Source: QKTW01 sp052161885 (GTDB lineage: Bacteria > Bacteroidota > Bacteroidia > Chitinophagales > Chitinophagaceae). From it: DNA of 64,000 bases. The position numbers and the translations under genes were made by a program. Below, piece by piece: positions 52,431 to 60,187 of this stretch (position 1 is the first letter of the stretch; each line of letters starts with the position of its first letter). The notes under the pieces were generated by a model. The model had not been told where the DNA came from and ran no database searches. It worked only from the letters and a program-made list of their open reading frames with translations. The stretch is from the NCBI GenBank assembly GCA_052161885.1, contig CP197396.1, positions 434,001 through 498,000 of the forward strand. Direction: 5' to 3'.

Positions 52431-53921
52431 TCAATGCCGGATCAGCAGCTTTTTTACTACAGGAGTAGCATTTGCGTTTAGTTGCAGGTAAATCATATAC
52501 AGCCCATCGGGATATATGGCGGTGTTCAGCGTGTTATTGATAATGTCCGGGTGACTGATGCACCTGCCATCTATAGTATATAGTGCTGCTGTTGTTACTT
52601 GTGTATTGCCGGGCGTATTGATCTGCACTATATCATGGGCCGGCTGCGGATACAGAACAATGCCGGGCCCTGTGGCGTTTACTTCAGGTACATCCAGTTT
52701 GCCATCTGACTGAAAACGGATTACTACCGGGAATGTATGGCTGGATGTACTGCTGTCTGTAACCCACCCGCACGCCACTACTTTACCATCCGGTTGCAAG
52801 CCTATATCCTGTATCTGGCCGTCGCCAGGTGTTAGACCCGTAATTACGCTGCCATACCTGCCAAAGGAAGAATCGGGATTGCCATCAGGTTTTACCTGCA
52901 TCAGCATCATTTTTTTGCCATTGTCAGACCTGTACCCTGCGGCTACGATCCTGTTGTTTCCACGCAGCGCCAGGCTGGTAACAGCACACCGGTTGAGCGT
53001 TGCAATTCCGTTTGTGCCAAATGTCATATCCCGCTGTCCGGCCGGGGTGAGGCGCAGTAGCAGGCCATCGTTCATATTAGTACCTGCCACCAGTATTTTC
53101 CCGTCCGGCTGCAACTGCATAGCATTTATTGCTCCAAACTGCCCGATGGGTACAGAGATGGATCCGGAAAAATTAAAGGTAGAATCCGGTGTTCCGTTCG
53201 CGAAATAACGAAGACACGTATACACACCGGTAGGCGAGCCATACTGAGCTGCCGCTACCAATATTTTTCCGTCCGGTTGTATCGCAATAGCGCCGGGCGA
53301 TATTACCTGGATGCCGGCCAGTAGTTTTCCGCCATTTGCAAAGCTGTTGTCCAGAGAGCCGTTGGGCAGGTAACGGACAAGGGCCAGCTGGCTATATCGT
53401 GTGCCCATGGCTATAATCCTGCCATCGGGCTGCAATGCAAGGGCGTAGATGTATTCCATCGTCGGTGCCGGTGTACCAAGGTCTGTAGTCACCAGCCCGT
53501 TATTCCCAAAAGAGCTGTCCGGAGTACCGTTAGCCTTTACCCTCGTCAGCCCGAAGTCAAAATCTGAACTTGCCCTGTAGATCATACCGCCGGCTACCAG
53601 CTTACCATCCGGCTGCTGCAGCATAGCTGCCGGCATCAGGCCGGAGAAAGGGCCAAGCCCCATATAGGTACTTTGCAGCCCAAAGGAATTATCCGGTGTG
53701 CCATTATTGAGAAAACGGTTCAGAACTGTTGTTCCGTTCCAGGAAGCAACGGTAGCTATATTGCCGTTATGATCTATCGTCAGCGCACTGTAGTACATAG
53801 AATAGGGCAGCGTGCTGTTGGCTACACCATTTACACCGAAGCTGCTGTCGAGCCCGGAGGGTTGGGCGCTGGCAAAGTTGGAAATGAAAAGTAGGGTTAT
53901 AAACAGGTAACAACACTTCAT
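52431..53921 (-). CDS. Secreted delta-60 repeat beta-propeller protein with T9SS tail
   Basis: 496 residues: signal peptide MKCCYLFITLLFISNFASAQ, then seven repeats of the delta-60 type (each with PDSSFGxxG and QPDGKILVAG elements, e.g. LDSSFGVNGV, PDNSFGLQST, PDSSFGNNGL, LDNSFANGGK, PDSTFNFSGS, RDMTFGTNGI, PDSSFGRYGS), which fits a seven-bladed propeller. The last ~80 residues (IVLYPQPAHDIVQINTPG, LYTIDGRCI, GLYMIYLQLNA, KKLLIRH) are a type A T9SS sorting domain. Surface-exposed protein of unknown binding target. Confidence 0.9.
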   Translation of the reverse strand: MKCCYLFITLLFISNFASAQPSGLDSSFGVNGVANSTLPYSMYYSALTIDHNGNIATVASWNGTTVLNRFLNNGTPDNSFGLQSTYMGLGPFSGLMPAAMLQQPDGKLVAGGMIYRASSDFDFGLTRVKANGTPDSSFGNNGLVTTDLGTPAPTMEYIYALALQPDGRIIAMGTRYSQLALVRYLPNGSLDNSFANGGKLLAGIQVISPGAIAIQPDGKILVAAAQYGSPTGVYTCLRYFANGTPDSTFNFSGSISVPIGQFGAINAMQLQPDGKILVAGTNMNDGLLLRLTPAGQRDMTFGTNGIATLNRCAVTSLALRGNNRIVAAGYRSDNGKKMMLMQVKPDGNPDSSFGRYGSVITGLTPGDGQIQDIGLQPDGKVVACGWVTDSSTSSHTFPVVIRFQSDGKLDVPEVNATGPGIVLYPQPAHDIVQINTPGNTQVTTAALYTIDGRCISHPDIINNTLNTAIYPDGLYMIYLQLNANATPVVKKLLIRH

Positions 53922-54243
53922 CTCTGTGATATTTATATAAAAATAAAATTATTTTGGTTATACCTGATGTAGTAACAGGTCACAGTAGCGTAAGCTCTTC
54001 AGAATATTTTAGAAAAAATGCCATTTAAATTATTCCGCACCATTACAGCCTATGCGGACATTATAAACATATCTCTCCATCATCCTGTAGCAATAAATAA
54101 TCCCGGTGCTCAATGTATACAGCAATCAGCAATTACTAATATTTTATTATAGTATACTTATATTTAATAAACTTAATTTCAAACTGTTGAATAATTTCCG
54201 GCACAGGATTTGTATTTACAATAGTAATTAAATTTTTAACCCT
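53922..54243. other. AT-rich spacer, 322 bp, no gene seen
   Basis: Holds the divergent start regions of the delta-60 protein and HU genes. A partial promoter match TTG-N18-ATTTG lies 30-60 bp before the HU start. No stable hairpin, RNA gene or ORF seen. Confidence 0.4.
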
Positions 54244-54624
54244 ATGTCAGTTAAATTCAATGCCGTAGAGCGCATAAACCCGCGCCAGCCGGCAAACCCT
54301 AAGAAATGGTACGCAATAGCCCGCAGTGCAGGAGAACTCACACTCCGCGAACTGGCTAATGAAATCTCAGAACGCTGTACACTTACCAACGCCGATATTT
54401 ATGCCGTACTGGAAAGTCTGTTGCAGGTGATACCGCAGGAAATAGCTAAAGGCAACATCGTTCGCCTGGGCGATTTCGGTAGCTTTTCACTTACCCTCAA
54501 CAGCAGTGGCGTGGCTACGCAGGAAGAAGTAACCTCTTCCGTGATCAAAGGTAACAGGCTGCACTTCCGCCCCGGTAAGGCGGTAGCCGATCAGCTCAAT
54601 GCTATTACTTACCGCAAGCTGTAA
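54244..54624 (+). CDS. HU-family DNA-binding protein (Bacteroidota type)
   Basis: 126 residues, longer than E. coli HU (90), as in the Bacteroidota HU-HIG group. Seen: N-terminal MSVKFNAVERINPRQPANPKKWYA, helical part LTLRELANEISERCTLTNADIYAVLESLLQVIPQEIAKGNIVRLGDFGSF, and the DNA-arm region ending in FRPGKAVADQLNAI. A nucleoid-associated protein that bends DNA. Stand-alone gene with a strong hairpin terminator; an unusual four-fold inverted repeat follows at 54705. Confidence 0.92.
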   Translation: MSVKFNAVERINPRQPANPKKWYAIARSAGELTLRELANEISERCTLTNADIYAVLESLLQVIPQEIAKGNIVRLGDFGSFSLTLNSSGVATQEEVTSSVIKGNRLHFRPGKAVADQLNAITYRKL

Positions 54625-54650
54625 GTAAAACAGCGTACCAGACATGTAAA

Positions 54651-54679
54651 AAGGACGGGATCATTCCCGTCCTTATTTA
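54651..54679 (+). terminator. Intrinsic terminator of the HU gene
   Basis: Perfect 10-bp stem AAGGACGGGA (54651-54660) with TCCCGTCCTT (54665-54674), 4-nt loop, then ATTTAT. Confidence 0.85.
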
Positions 54680-54704
54680 TGCCCATACAGATCGCCCCGC
54701 AAAC

Positions 54705-54780
54705 TTGTCTTCACGACTTTAAAAATTGTGAAGACGATTTTAAAAATTGTCTTCACAAGTTGGGCAACTTGTGAAGACAA
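54705..54780. repeat. Four-fold alternating inverted repeat (TTGTCTTCAC/GTGAAGACAA)
   Basis: Copies at 54705-54714 (+), 54728-54735 (-, 8 bp), 54747-54756 (+) and 54771-54780 (-). The last two extend to a perfect 15-bp inverted repeat (54747-54761 with 54766-54780, loop GGGC). Between copies a 15-mer GA(C/T)TTTAAAAATTGT repeats with a 21-bp period (54715 and 54736). No coding potential. Confidence 0.8.
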
Positions 54781-54922
54781 CTTTGGCAGCTTGTGCTGAT
54801 GATTTTCTTAGCACTGAAAACACGGCTGATTATCTTCTTGAAAATGTCTGTCAATGACGTGTAATGAAGCCCCTAACCATCAGAACATTGCAAACACTCA
54901 TTATGCTGCCCATGTAGTCTAT

Positions 54923-55013
54923 GTTACTTTTTTTACGCAAAAAAAGTAACCAAAAAAGGCGCCGGTAAGCAATCACTGCGTGCCCGCCTGAATGACGCAG
55001 TCGGGCAGGCTTC
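54923..55013. repeat. Interspersed repeat with poly-T/poly-A hairpin and GC-rich hairpin
   Basis: GTTACTTTTTTT (54923-54934) pairs with AAAAAAAGTAAC (54939-54950), loop ACGC. It is followed by GTAAGC and a GCCCG...CGGGC hairpin. The same order of parts is seen inverted at 50405-50462. The rest of the 54675-55145 spacer shows no gene. Confidence 0.6.
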
Positions 55014-55145
55014 CCGGTTGTCGCTCCGATCAACTGAGGTACTACTGTTGTACCCAGCTTTTTTAGCTTTGATTATAAGTATTTGTTTTACAAAGCATAA
55101 CGTCATATGCCTAATGACCAGGGATGCGCTGTTCTGTTACTGGCT

Positions 55146-55748
55146 TTAGTCGATATAGATACTTTCCACACCTTTTTCCAGGGCCGTTTCTTTCACACCG
55201 GCCACCTTTACGCCCTCGGCACGAAACACCGTTACATCTGTCATGCCCAGCGCCCCGAGCAATGTCTCCAGGAAAGGCGCTACAAAATCCTTGCTTTTAC
55301 CGGGCCCTTCGGAGTAAATACCCCCGGACGACATGGCCACATACACTTTTTTACCCTTTACCAGCCCTACAGGGCCGTCCGTTCCGTAGCCAAACGTCAC
55401 CCCGGCCCGGGTAATATGATCCAGCCATGCTTTCAGCGTAGAAGGAACCGTGTAGTTATACAGCGGTGCGCCGATCACCAGTATGTCCGATGCCATGAGT
55501 TGCTGTACCGCCTCGTCCGAATAACGAAGTGCCGCCCTGGCTTCATCCGTCAGCTGATCGCCGGGGGTAAACATAGCCTGCAGGGTAGTGGGCGTAAGGT
55601 GAGGTATGTCCAGATCGTTCAGGTTTACCTCTTCTACCACGCTATCCGGGTATTTTTCGGTTATCTTTTTTACAACGGCATTGCCCAGCTGCAGGCTGTA
55701 CGATTCATTTCCCTGTATGCTGGAAATTAAATGAAGAACACGTTTCAT
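55146..55748 (-). CDS. azoR: FMN-dependent NADH-azoreductase (AzoR family)
   Basis: 200 residues, the usual AzoR length. Flavodoxin-like fold: MKRVLHLISSIQGNESYSLQLGNAVV (FMN phosphate loop), APLYNYTVPSTLKAWLDHITRAGVTF (the conserved P-x-Y-N-x-x-x-P-x-x-L-K-x-x-x-D motif), and AMSSGGIY (flavin ring contact). It reduces quinones and azo compounds with NADH by two electrons in the cytoplasm. Divergent from an HxlR regulator, the arrangement known for quinone-stress azoreductases. Confidence 0.94.
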   Translation of the reverse strand: MKRVLHLISSIQGNESYSLQLGNAVVKKITEKYPDSVVEEVNLNDLDIPHLTPTTLQAMFTPGDQLTDEARAALRYSDEAVQQLMASDILVIGAPLYNYTVPSTLKAWLDHITRAGVTFGYGTDGPVGLVKGKKVYVAMSSGGIYSEGPGKSKDFVAPFLETLLGALGMTDVTVFRAEGVKVAGVKETALEKGVESIYID

Positions 55749-55839
55749 AAATTGCTTTTGTTTACTTGTTTTTTATGTGGTTTTGCGCAGGAGCAGATCG
55801 CCAGGAAAGCTGGTGATACAGCCCTGCACATTGCGGCAA

Positions 55840-55847
55840 CAAAAGTA
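55840..55847 (-). promoter_or_regulatory. -7 box for the azoreductase gene
   Basis: TACTTTTG on the minus strand, 92 bp before the start at 55748. The same octamer serves the divergent HxlR gene at 55913-55920. No clear -33 box. Confidence 0.45.
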
Positions 55848-55874
55848 CCGGGGGCAACTATGGAAAGGATAGTA

Positions 55875-55920
55875 CTTACCCATAGGAAAGCGCTTACGTA
55901 CGGGAAAGTGCCTACTTTTG
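55875..55920 (+). promoter_or_regulatory. HxlR promoter with 18-bp direct repeat
   Basis: TACTTTTG at 55913-55920 ends 4 nt before the ATG at 55925. Just upstream, CTTAC-N5-GGAAAG occurs twice with an 18-bp period (55875-55890 and 55893-55908), a candidate binding site for HxlR in the -33 region. Confidence 0.5.
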
Positions 55921-55924
55921 GAGC

Positions 55925-56326
55925 ATGACTACGGCAACCGGAAATGCGATACCTACCAAACAGGAGTGCGACAGTTCGCTCATCAACGTGATGGACGCTT
56001 TGTACGTATTAAACGGTAAGTGGAAGCTGCCGCTTATCCTCAGCCTGGTGCAGTCTGCCAAACGGTTTAACGAAATACAGAACGAGCTGAAAGGCATATC
56101 GCCCAAGGTGCTGGCCAAAGAGCTGAAAGACCTGGAGCTGAATGAATTTATCACGCGCCATGTATATCCCACCACACCCGTCTCTATTGTCTACGAAGCC
56201 ACTCCGTACAGCCTTACCCTCAGAGAAGTGCTCCGCGAGCTGAGCGCCTGGGGCGCATTGCACCGCGAAAAGGTTAAAGAGAGTATGCGGAAGGGACGGG
56301 AAGCCGAAGCGTATAGCCACGTTTAA
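55925..56326 (+). CDS. HxlR-family winged-helix regulator
   Basis: 133 residues. The HxlR winged helix is clear: NVMDALYVLNGKWKLPLILSLVQSAKRFNEIQNELKGISPKVLAKELKDLELNEFITRHVYPTTPVSIVYEATPYSLTLREVL at ~21-103. One Cys only, C15 in KQECDSS, in the N-terminal position used for thiol sensing in YodB-type proteins. Divergent from the azoreductase gene, so an electrophile- or quinone-responsive repressor is a reasonable inference. Its promoter box ends 4 nt before the ATG. Confidence 0.92.
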   Translation: MTTATGNAIPTKQECDSSLINVMDALYVLNGKWKLPLILSLVQSAKRFNEIQNELKGISPKVLAKELKDLELNEFITRHVYPTTPVSIVYEATPYSLTLREVLRELSAWGALHREKVKESMRKGREAEAYSHV

Positions 56327-56350
56327 ACCGCGATCCGGCAATAATATTTG

Positions 56351-56417
56351 TGATAGTTGTACCCGGAAACAGGCAGGTGTATTGGGGATAATTTGTATTT
56401 TCCGTTTACAACTATCA
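56351..56417. promoter_or_regulatory. Perfect 11-bp inverted repeat around the promoter of gene 56435
   Basis: TGATAGTTGTA (56351-56361) and TACAACTATCA (56407-56417) flank 45 bp that hold the presumed promoter (GATAATTTG near 56387). Arms about five helical turns apart suggest looping by a dimeric regulator, possibly HxlR from the gene just upstream. Confidence 0.5.
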
Positions 56418-56434
56418 TCACACACCTACACTAT

Positions 56435-56926
56435 ATGAATCATCAATGGAACTTTCTGCAGGGCAGCTACTGGTATGTGCCGCCCATGTACCTGCCCGCT
56501 CTGCAAATGGCAGCCACCGATACCACGCCCACCCGTATGACTGACCAGACGGTATGGCAGATAACCGGCTACGAAGGCGGCTATTTCTGGGGCAACTGTG
56601 CTGCTCTCGTCTACGAAACCGGCACCACACCTACCGGCGCTCCGCAGGCGCGGCGTATGGCCGGCAGTGTAACGCCCGACGGCAATGTACAGATCAGCTT
56701 TATGAGCATCAACAAACTTGGGGCGGCCACCAGCATACAGGGCTGGGGACATATGAAACAGGAGGGGGATGTATGGGTATTTGAGATGCAGATGGCCTCC
56801 GGTGTTACTGATCTTGTAGCACACTGGGCGCTTATGGCCCGCACGATAGAAGGCGCTCCTTCCTGGAATCAATTGCCGGGCACTGATTATTCTGTACCGG
56901 ATTTCCTTGCGGCGGCTGGGTTTTAA
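56435..56926 (+). CDS. Hypothetical protein
   Basis: 163 residues from the ATG at 56435; a longer frame from 56357 would run through the inverted repeat. Not recognised. No signal peptide. Beta-rich with alternating W/Y and G residues (MNHQWNFLQGSYWYVPPMYLPALQM, TVWQITGYEGGYFWGNCAALVYE, VTPDGNVQISFMSI, IQGWGHMKQEGDVWVFEMQM), suggesting a lipocalin- or avidin-like barrel. Follows the HxlR regulator by 108 bp with its own candidate operator and a good terminator. Confidence 0.7.
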   Translation: MNHQWNFLQGSYWYVPPMYLPALQMAATDTTPTRMTDQTVWQITGYEGGYFWGNCAALVYETGTTPTGAPQARRMAGSVTPDGNVQISFMSINKLGAATSIQGWGHMKQEGDVWVFEMQMASGVTDLVAHWALMARTIEGAPSWNQLPGTDYSVPDFLAAAGF

Positions 56927-56953
56927 GCCGGTAGATTAATTTGTAAAAACAGC

Positions 56954-56992
56954 AAGCCTGTAAGCAGGATGATACCTGTTTGCGGGCTTTTT
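56954..56992 (+). terminator. Intrinsic terminator
   Basis: 15-bp stem with three G-T pairs (56954-56968 with 56975-56989), loop ATGATA, then T-rich bases. Confidence 0.8.
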
Positions 56993-57069
56993 GGTGCGGG
57001 GTATATATGTTGTCGATAGATGAAGATATGAGCAACATAAAGACATGTATTTGTTATAAAGAAAATACC

Positions 57070-57220
57070 GTTGAAAAACGGTTCTTGAATAACAAACCTG
57101 GTTGTATTTTCCATCGAAGAAGAAGCAGTAGTTATCGTTGCGCTGTATACTGTCTGGGACAATCGCCTCGTAGGAAAACGAATAATATTAGATCAGGAAC
57201 TGATCGAGGATTTTTATTAA
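57070..57220 (+). pseudogene. Decayed RelE/ParE-like toxin remnant
   Basis: Two short frames read as successive parts of a RelE/ParE-type toxin C-terminus: VEKRFLNNKP, then after a frame change VVFSIEEEAVVIVALYTVWDNR, ending at a TAA (57218-57220). The pattern of a K-R-F-L-x-x-x-P turn followed by V-x-x-x-I-E-E-E-x-V-V-I-V-A is typical of this toxin family. A stop lies in frame just before the second part and no start or antitoxin is found. The next ~135 bp to 57358 hold no supportable gene, only an open stretch without an ATG (WRDRIQQYLKVQL). Confidence 0.4.
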
Positions 57221-57358
57221 TGGCGTGATCGCATACAGCAGTATTTAAAGGTGCAGTTATCTCATGAGATGCATTGGTTACGAATACATCAAATGGAGCC
57301 GAAAGGGCTCGGGAAATCGAATAAAAAAGTGAAAAATAATTTTAAATAACCCCAAGCT

Positions 57359-59269
57359 ATGGTTAAGTTTATAAGAATATTACCTACCTGGCATGAAACA
57401 TACCGGCATATTGCCGAACTGCTATATGAAGCTTACAAGAAGATCCCAGAGAATCCTTCAGAAGTGTTTTATGACCGTCTCAAAGGAACAGAATTTGCAG
57501 AGCTAAATAAGGGAAGGCTTTTTCGGGAAAGCCTATCTAGGATATCTGAATGGGGCTTGGACCCCATTCAGATATTTGCAACGTTTAATTATCCAAGGAT
57601 CGGAAACAAAAGAATTGATGTCATTAACTCTTTATTAGAGGAATTTGAATCGGACAAACGCGTAGATAAGACTACTTCGTTTGTCGGTTGTCCCTCACCT
57701 ATTATTACCCAGATTATTCAATATAGAGGCTGGAAGGTACAAAATCAAATATGGGACATGTTTGTTGCCATAATGGAGAAAAGTATTGATGGTTTACAAA
57801 GCAAGCATTTTACCTCTCTCAAAGATTGGCGCGGGATAGACATTGCTTCTTTAACCATGTTTCTATTCTGGATAGATTCTGATGTTTTTATACCGTTAGA
57901 CCGGAATACTGTTGACTTTCTCAGAACATTTAAAATTATAGCGCAAAGACCCCGTACCTACAAAGAATATTACGATTTGTGCAAAAATAAACTTCCGTTA
58001 TCAACCGGCCTCAAATCAAATGAAGATGTTATCAGAAATTTTGTTAGAGATGCTTACCAATATTCAGACAAAACGGTTTCGGACAACATATTAAGCGAAA
58101 GTACGGTTGCCGTTATATCCCGTAGCGGAGAAGGTGTTTCAACCAGGGAATATATAGAGCAAGAGGCAAAACGCAGGCAACAGGAACGGATAAATGGATT
58201 TCAGATTATTGCTTTACGCCCGCAAAGTCCTCCGGATCAAGGAAGTTCGGAAAGAGAACAGCTACATTTAAAAAATCTCAAACAAGGCGAACTCTATCAG
58301 TTTTACCATTCTTATAAGTTTAACACACAAAATGATGATACTATTATTTTCAATTCTGATAAGGAGGTTGATCTCTACAGTCAAGGTGATTTAAAAATAT
58401 CCATTTCTTCTGTAGTAGGTAAAAATGGATCTGGCAAAAGTACGATAGTGGAATTCCTTTATCTGGTAATCAATAAAATTGCTGTTGCCAAAAAAATAAA
58501 ATCTAACGAAAAGCTTCATGACGAAGAAGTGTATGCAGATTTATTTATTAAACTGGATAAACTCTATAAAATATCTGTTGGCCTTTCCGTTGACATCTTT
58601 GAATATGATCTCGAAAACGACAATAAAACTTATAAAATTTCAAAAGAAAAAATTTTAATAGAAGCATTCGATATAGAGCAGTTTTGTTACACAATCGTAA
58701 TAAATTACTCTTTATACGCACTCAATACAAATATTACCGGCGACTGGATTTATCCCTTATTTCATAAAAATGATAGCTATCAGACTCCTATTGTCTTAAA
58801 TCCTTTTAGAAGTGAAGGGATAATTAATGTCAATAATGAAGAAGGGTTAGCAAAATCGAGAACATTGTCCAATATTCTGGAACCAGAATTGATTGATTTT
58901 GAAAAAAATGTTGTTCCCGAATTAATTCCTAATTCAACACCAATAAAACTTATCCTTGAATTCGACAAATCCAAACTTGAGCGAAAGCGCAAATCATTTA
59001 AATACAGGGTGAATAGGGGCCAAATTAGAAAAGTAACCAACCTACTTCTGGGTGATGGTCCAATATTAAACCGAGAGCTTGAAAATGAAGCAAAGGAATA
59101 TATTTATTTGAAAATTGTGGATATCTCAGAAAGGTATCCGCGATTTAGAGAATTTAAGAATTTGCCGAGTTGGGTAACATCGAATCCCGGGAAACTAAAA
59201 AAGTATGTAGATACTCTTCTTAAAGACACAAGCCATATCACTTTTAAACTCAGGCAAGCTATTAATTAA
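57359..59269 (+). pseudogene. Septu-like (PtuA-type) ATPase, N-terminal part, interrupted by IS982-type element
   Basis: 636 residues up to a stop created at the IS junction. Residues ~1-300 are an unassigned domain (TSFVGCPSPIITQIIQYRGWKVQNQIWDMF, SDVFIPLDRNTVDFL, RPRTYKEYYDL). The ATPase domain then begins: Walker A GKNGSGKS at 354-361. The signature motif, Walker B and H-loop lie on the far side of the insertion (60188-61013). Removing 59269-60187 joins N636-Y637-L638 in frame and gives one 911-residue ATPase. Known of the family: PtuA-type ABC ATPases work with an HNH nuclease in anti-phage defence. As it stands the gene is broken and the truncated product should lack ATP hydrolysis. Confidence 0.82.
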
Positions 59270-60181
59270 CCCAAGTTGCTATTAAGCGATTTCGTTGATT
59301 GTGTTAGCAAAGAGGAATGCGACTATTTTCAAGAGGAACCCCTTAAACGTCACTGCATGTATTTTTCTGAGGAATAAGGCCTTGATAGCAGAAAAGGTGG
59401 TTTCAATGCGTTTCCGCATATGGTTTTTCAGATAAACGATGTGTGATTTGTCTGGTCGTTTACTGTTACTCTTTCTGTGAACCATCAGTTTGATGCCGTC
59501 AGCTTCACGTGAGTCATCTTCTGCCAGATAATCGGTATAAGCAGAGTCTGCAAAAATGTTGCTTTCAGGAGCCACAGCCATTGGTAGCTTTTTGAGCGCC
59601 TGAACATCGTTTTCACTTCCTGGTACGAAACAGAATTCAATAGGGATACCGCTGGAAGTGGTTAGTACCTGCACCTTGACACCATAAAAATACCGGCGCA
59701 TAGAGCTATGTCGCCCGCGCCATTGTTTGCCTTGCAGCATGCGGCATCGGCTGATACGCATATTGTCACACACGGCCACAGGAAAGGAATCTATCACATA
59801 ATCATCAGCCCCGGCAAACATTTTCAGGCAGTGGCCCAACTGGAAAAACAACTGACACAATAATGGTTCTATCTGATGCAACCGACGACAAAAACGGCTT
59901 TTGTCCAGCATTTGAGGAACCATACCTGTCATTTTCATAAAGTTTCTGCCATGATCCCAATGGCCGCCAAAGTAAAGAGCTGATACAAGTACAGTCGTTA
60001 TAAGCTCTGCATCGCTGACTTTACGGCGGGGAGGCTCGTAATGCCTGAGTCCTTTTAATAAATCATCTACGATACAGTAAATACTTATAATTTTAGTGTC
60101 GTTGAGCATCGGGATATTGTTTAAGCGTAGTAACTCAAATATATCCTTTGATGCTCAACTCTTTTAAATAGCAACTTGGGT
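59269..60181 (-). mobile_element. IS982-family insertion sequence, 913 bp
   Basis: Perfect 15-bp terminal inverted repeats ACCCAAGTTGCTATT at 59269-59283 and, reversed, at 60167-60181. The ACCC tip is typical of IS982. One transposase gene on the minus strand fills it. The flanking 6-bp duplication and perfect ends indicate a recent insertion. Confidence 0.92.
59282..60109 (-). CDS. IS982-family DDE transposase
   Basis: 275 residues, intact. Catalytic triad candidates: Asp in DDYVIDSFPV, Asp in IFADSAYTDYLAEDD, Glu in KRIETTFSAIKALF near the C-terminus. Other family marks: N-terminal IYCIVDDLLKGLRHY, SRFCRRLHQIEPLL, and YFYGVKVQVLTTSSGIPIEFCFVPGSENDVQALK. It cuts and rejoins the element ends. 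GC content is higher than in the interrupted host gene, in keeping with a separate origin. Confidence 0.93.
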   Translation of the reverse strand: MLNDTKIISIYCIVDDLLKGLRHYEPPRRKVSDAELITTVLVSALYFGGHWDHGRNFMKMTGMVPQMLDKSRFCRRLHQIEPLLCQLFFQLGHCLKMFAGADDYVIDSFPVAVCDNMRISRCRMLQGKQWRGRHSSMRRYFYGVKVQVLTTSSGIPIEFCFVPGSENDVQALKKLPMAVAPESNIFADSAYTDYLAEDDSREADGIKLMVHRKSNSKRPDKSHIVYLKNHMRKRIETTFSAIKALFLRKIHAVTFKGFLLKIVAFLFANTINEIA

Positions 60182-60187
60182 TAATTA

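Larger units (their letters stand above)
59263..60187. repeat. 6-bp target-site duplication around the insertion element
   Basis: TAATTA at 59263-59268 and again at 60182-60187, directly flanking the element at 59269-60181. Confidence 0.85.

Noticed and set aside
56980..57228. 82-residue ORF as a real gene
   Set aside because: Atypical composition with many Cys and Arg; the frame is better explained as a decayed toxin remnant plus spacer.
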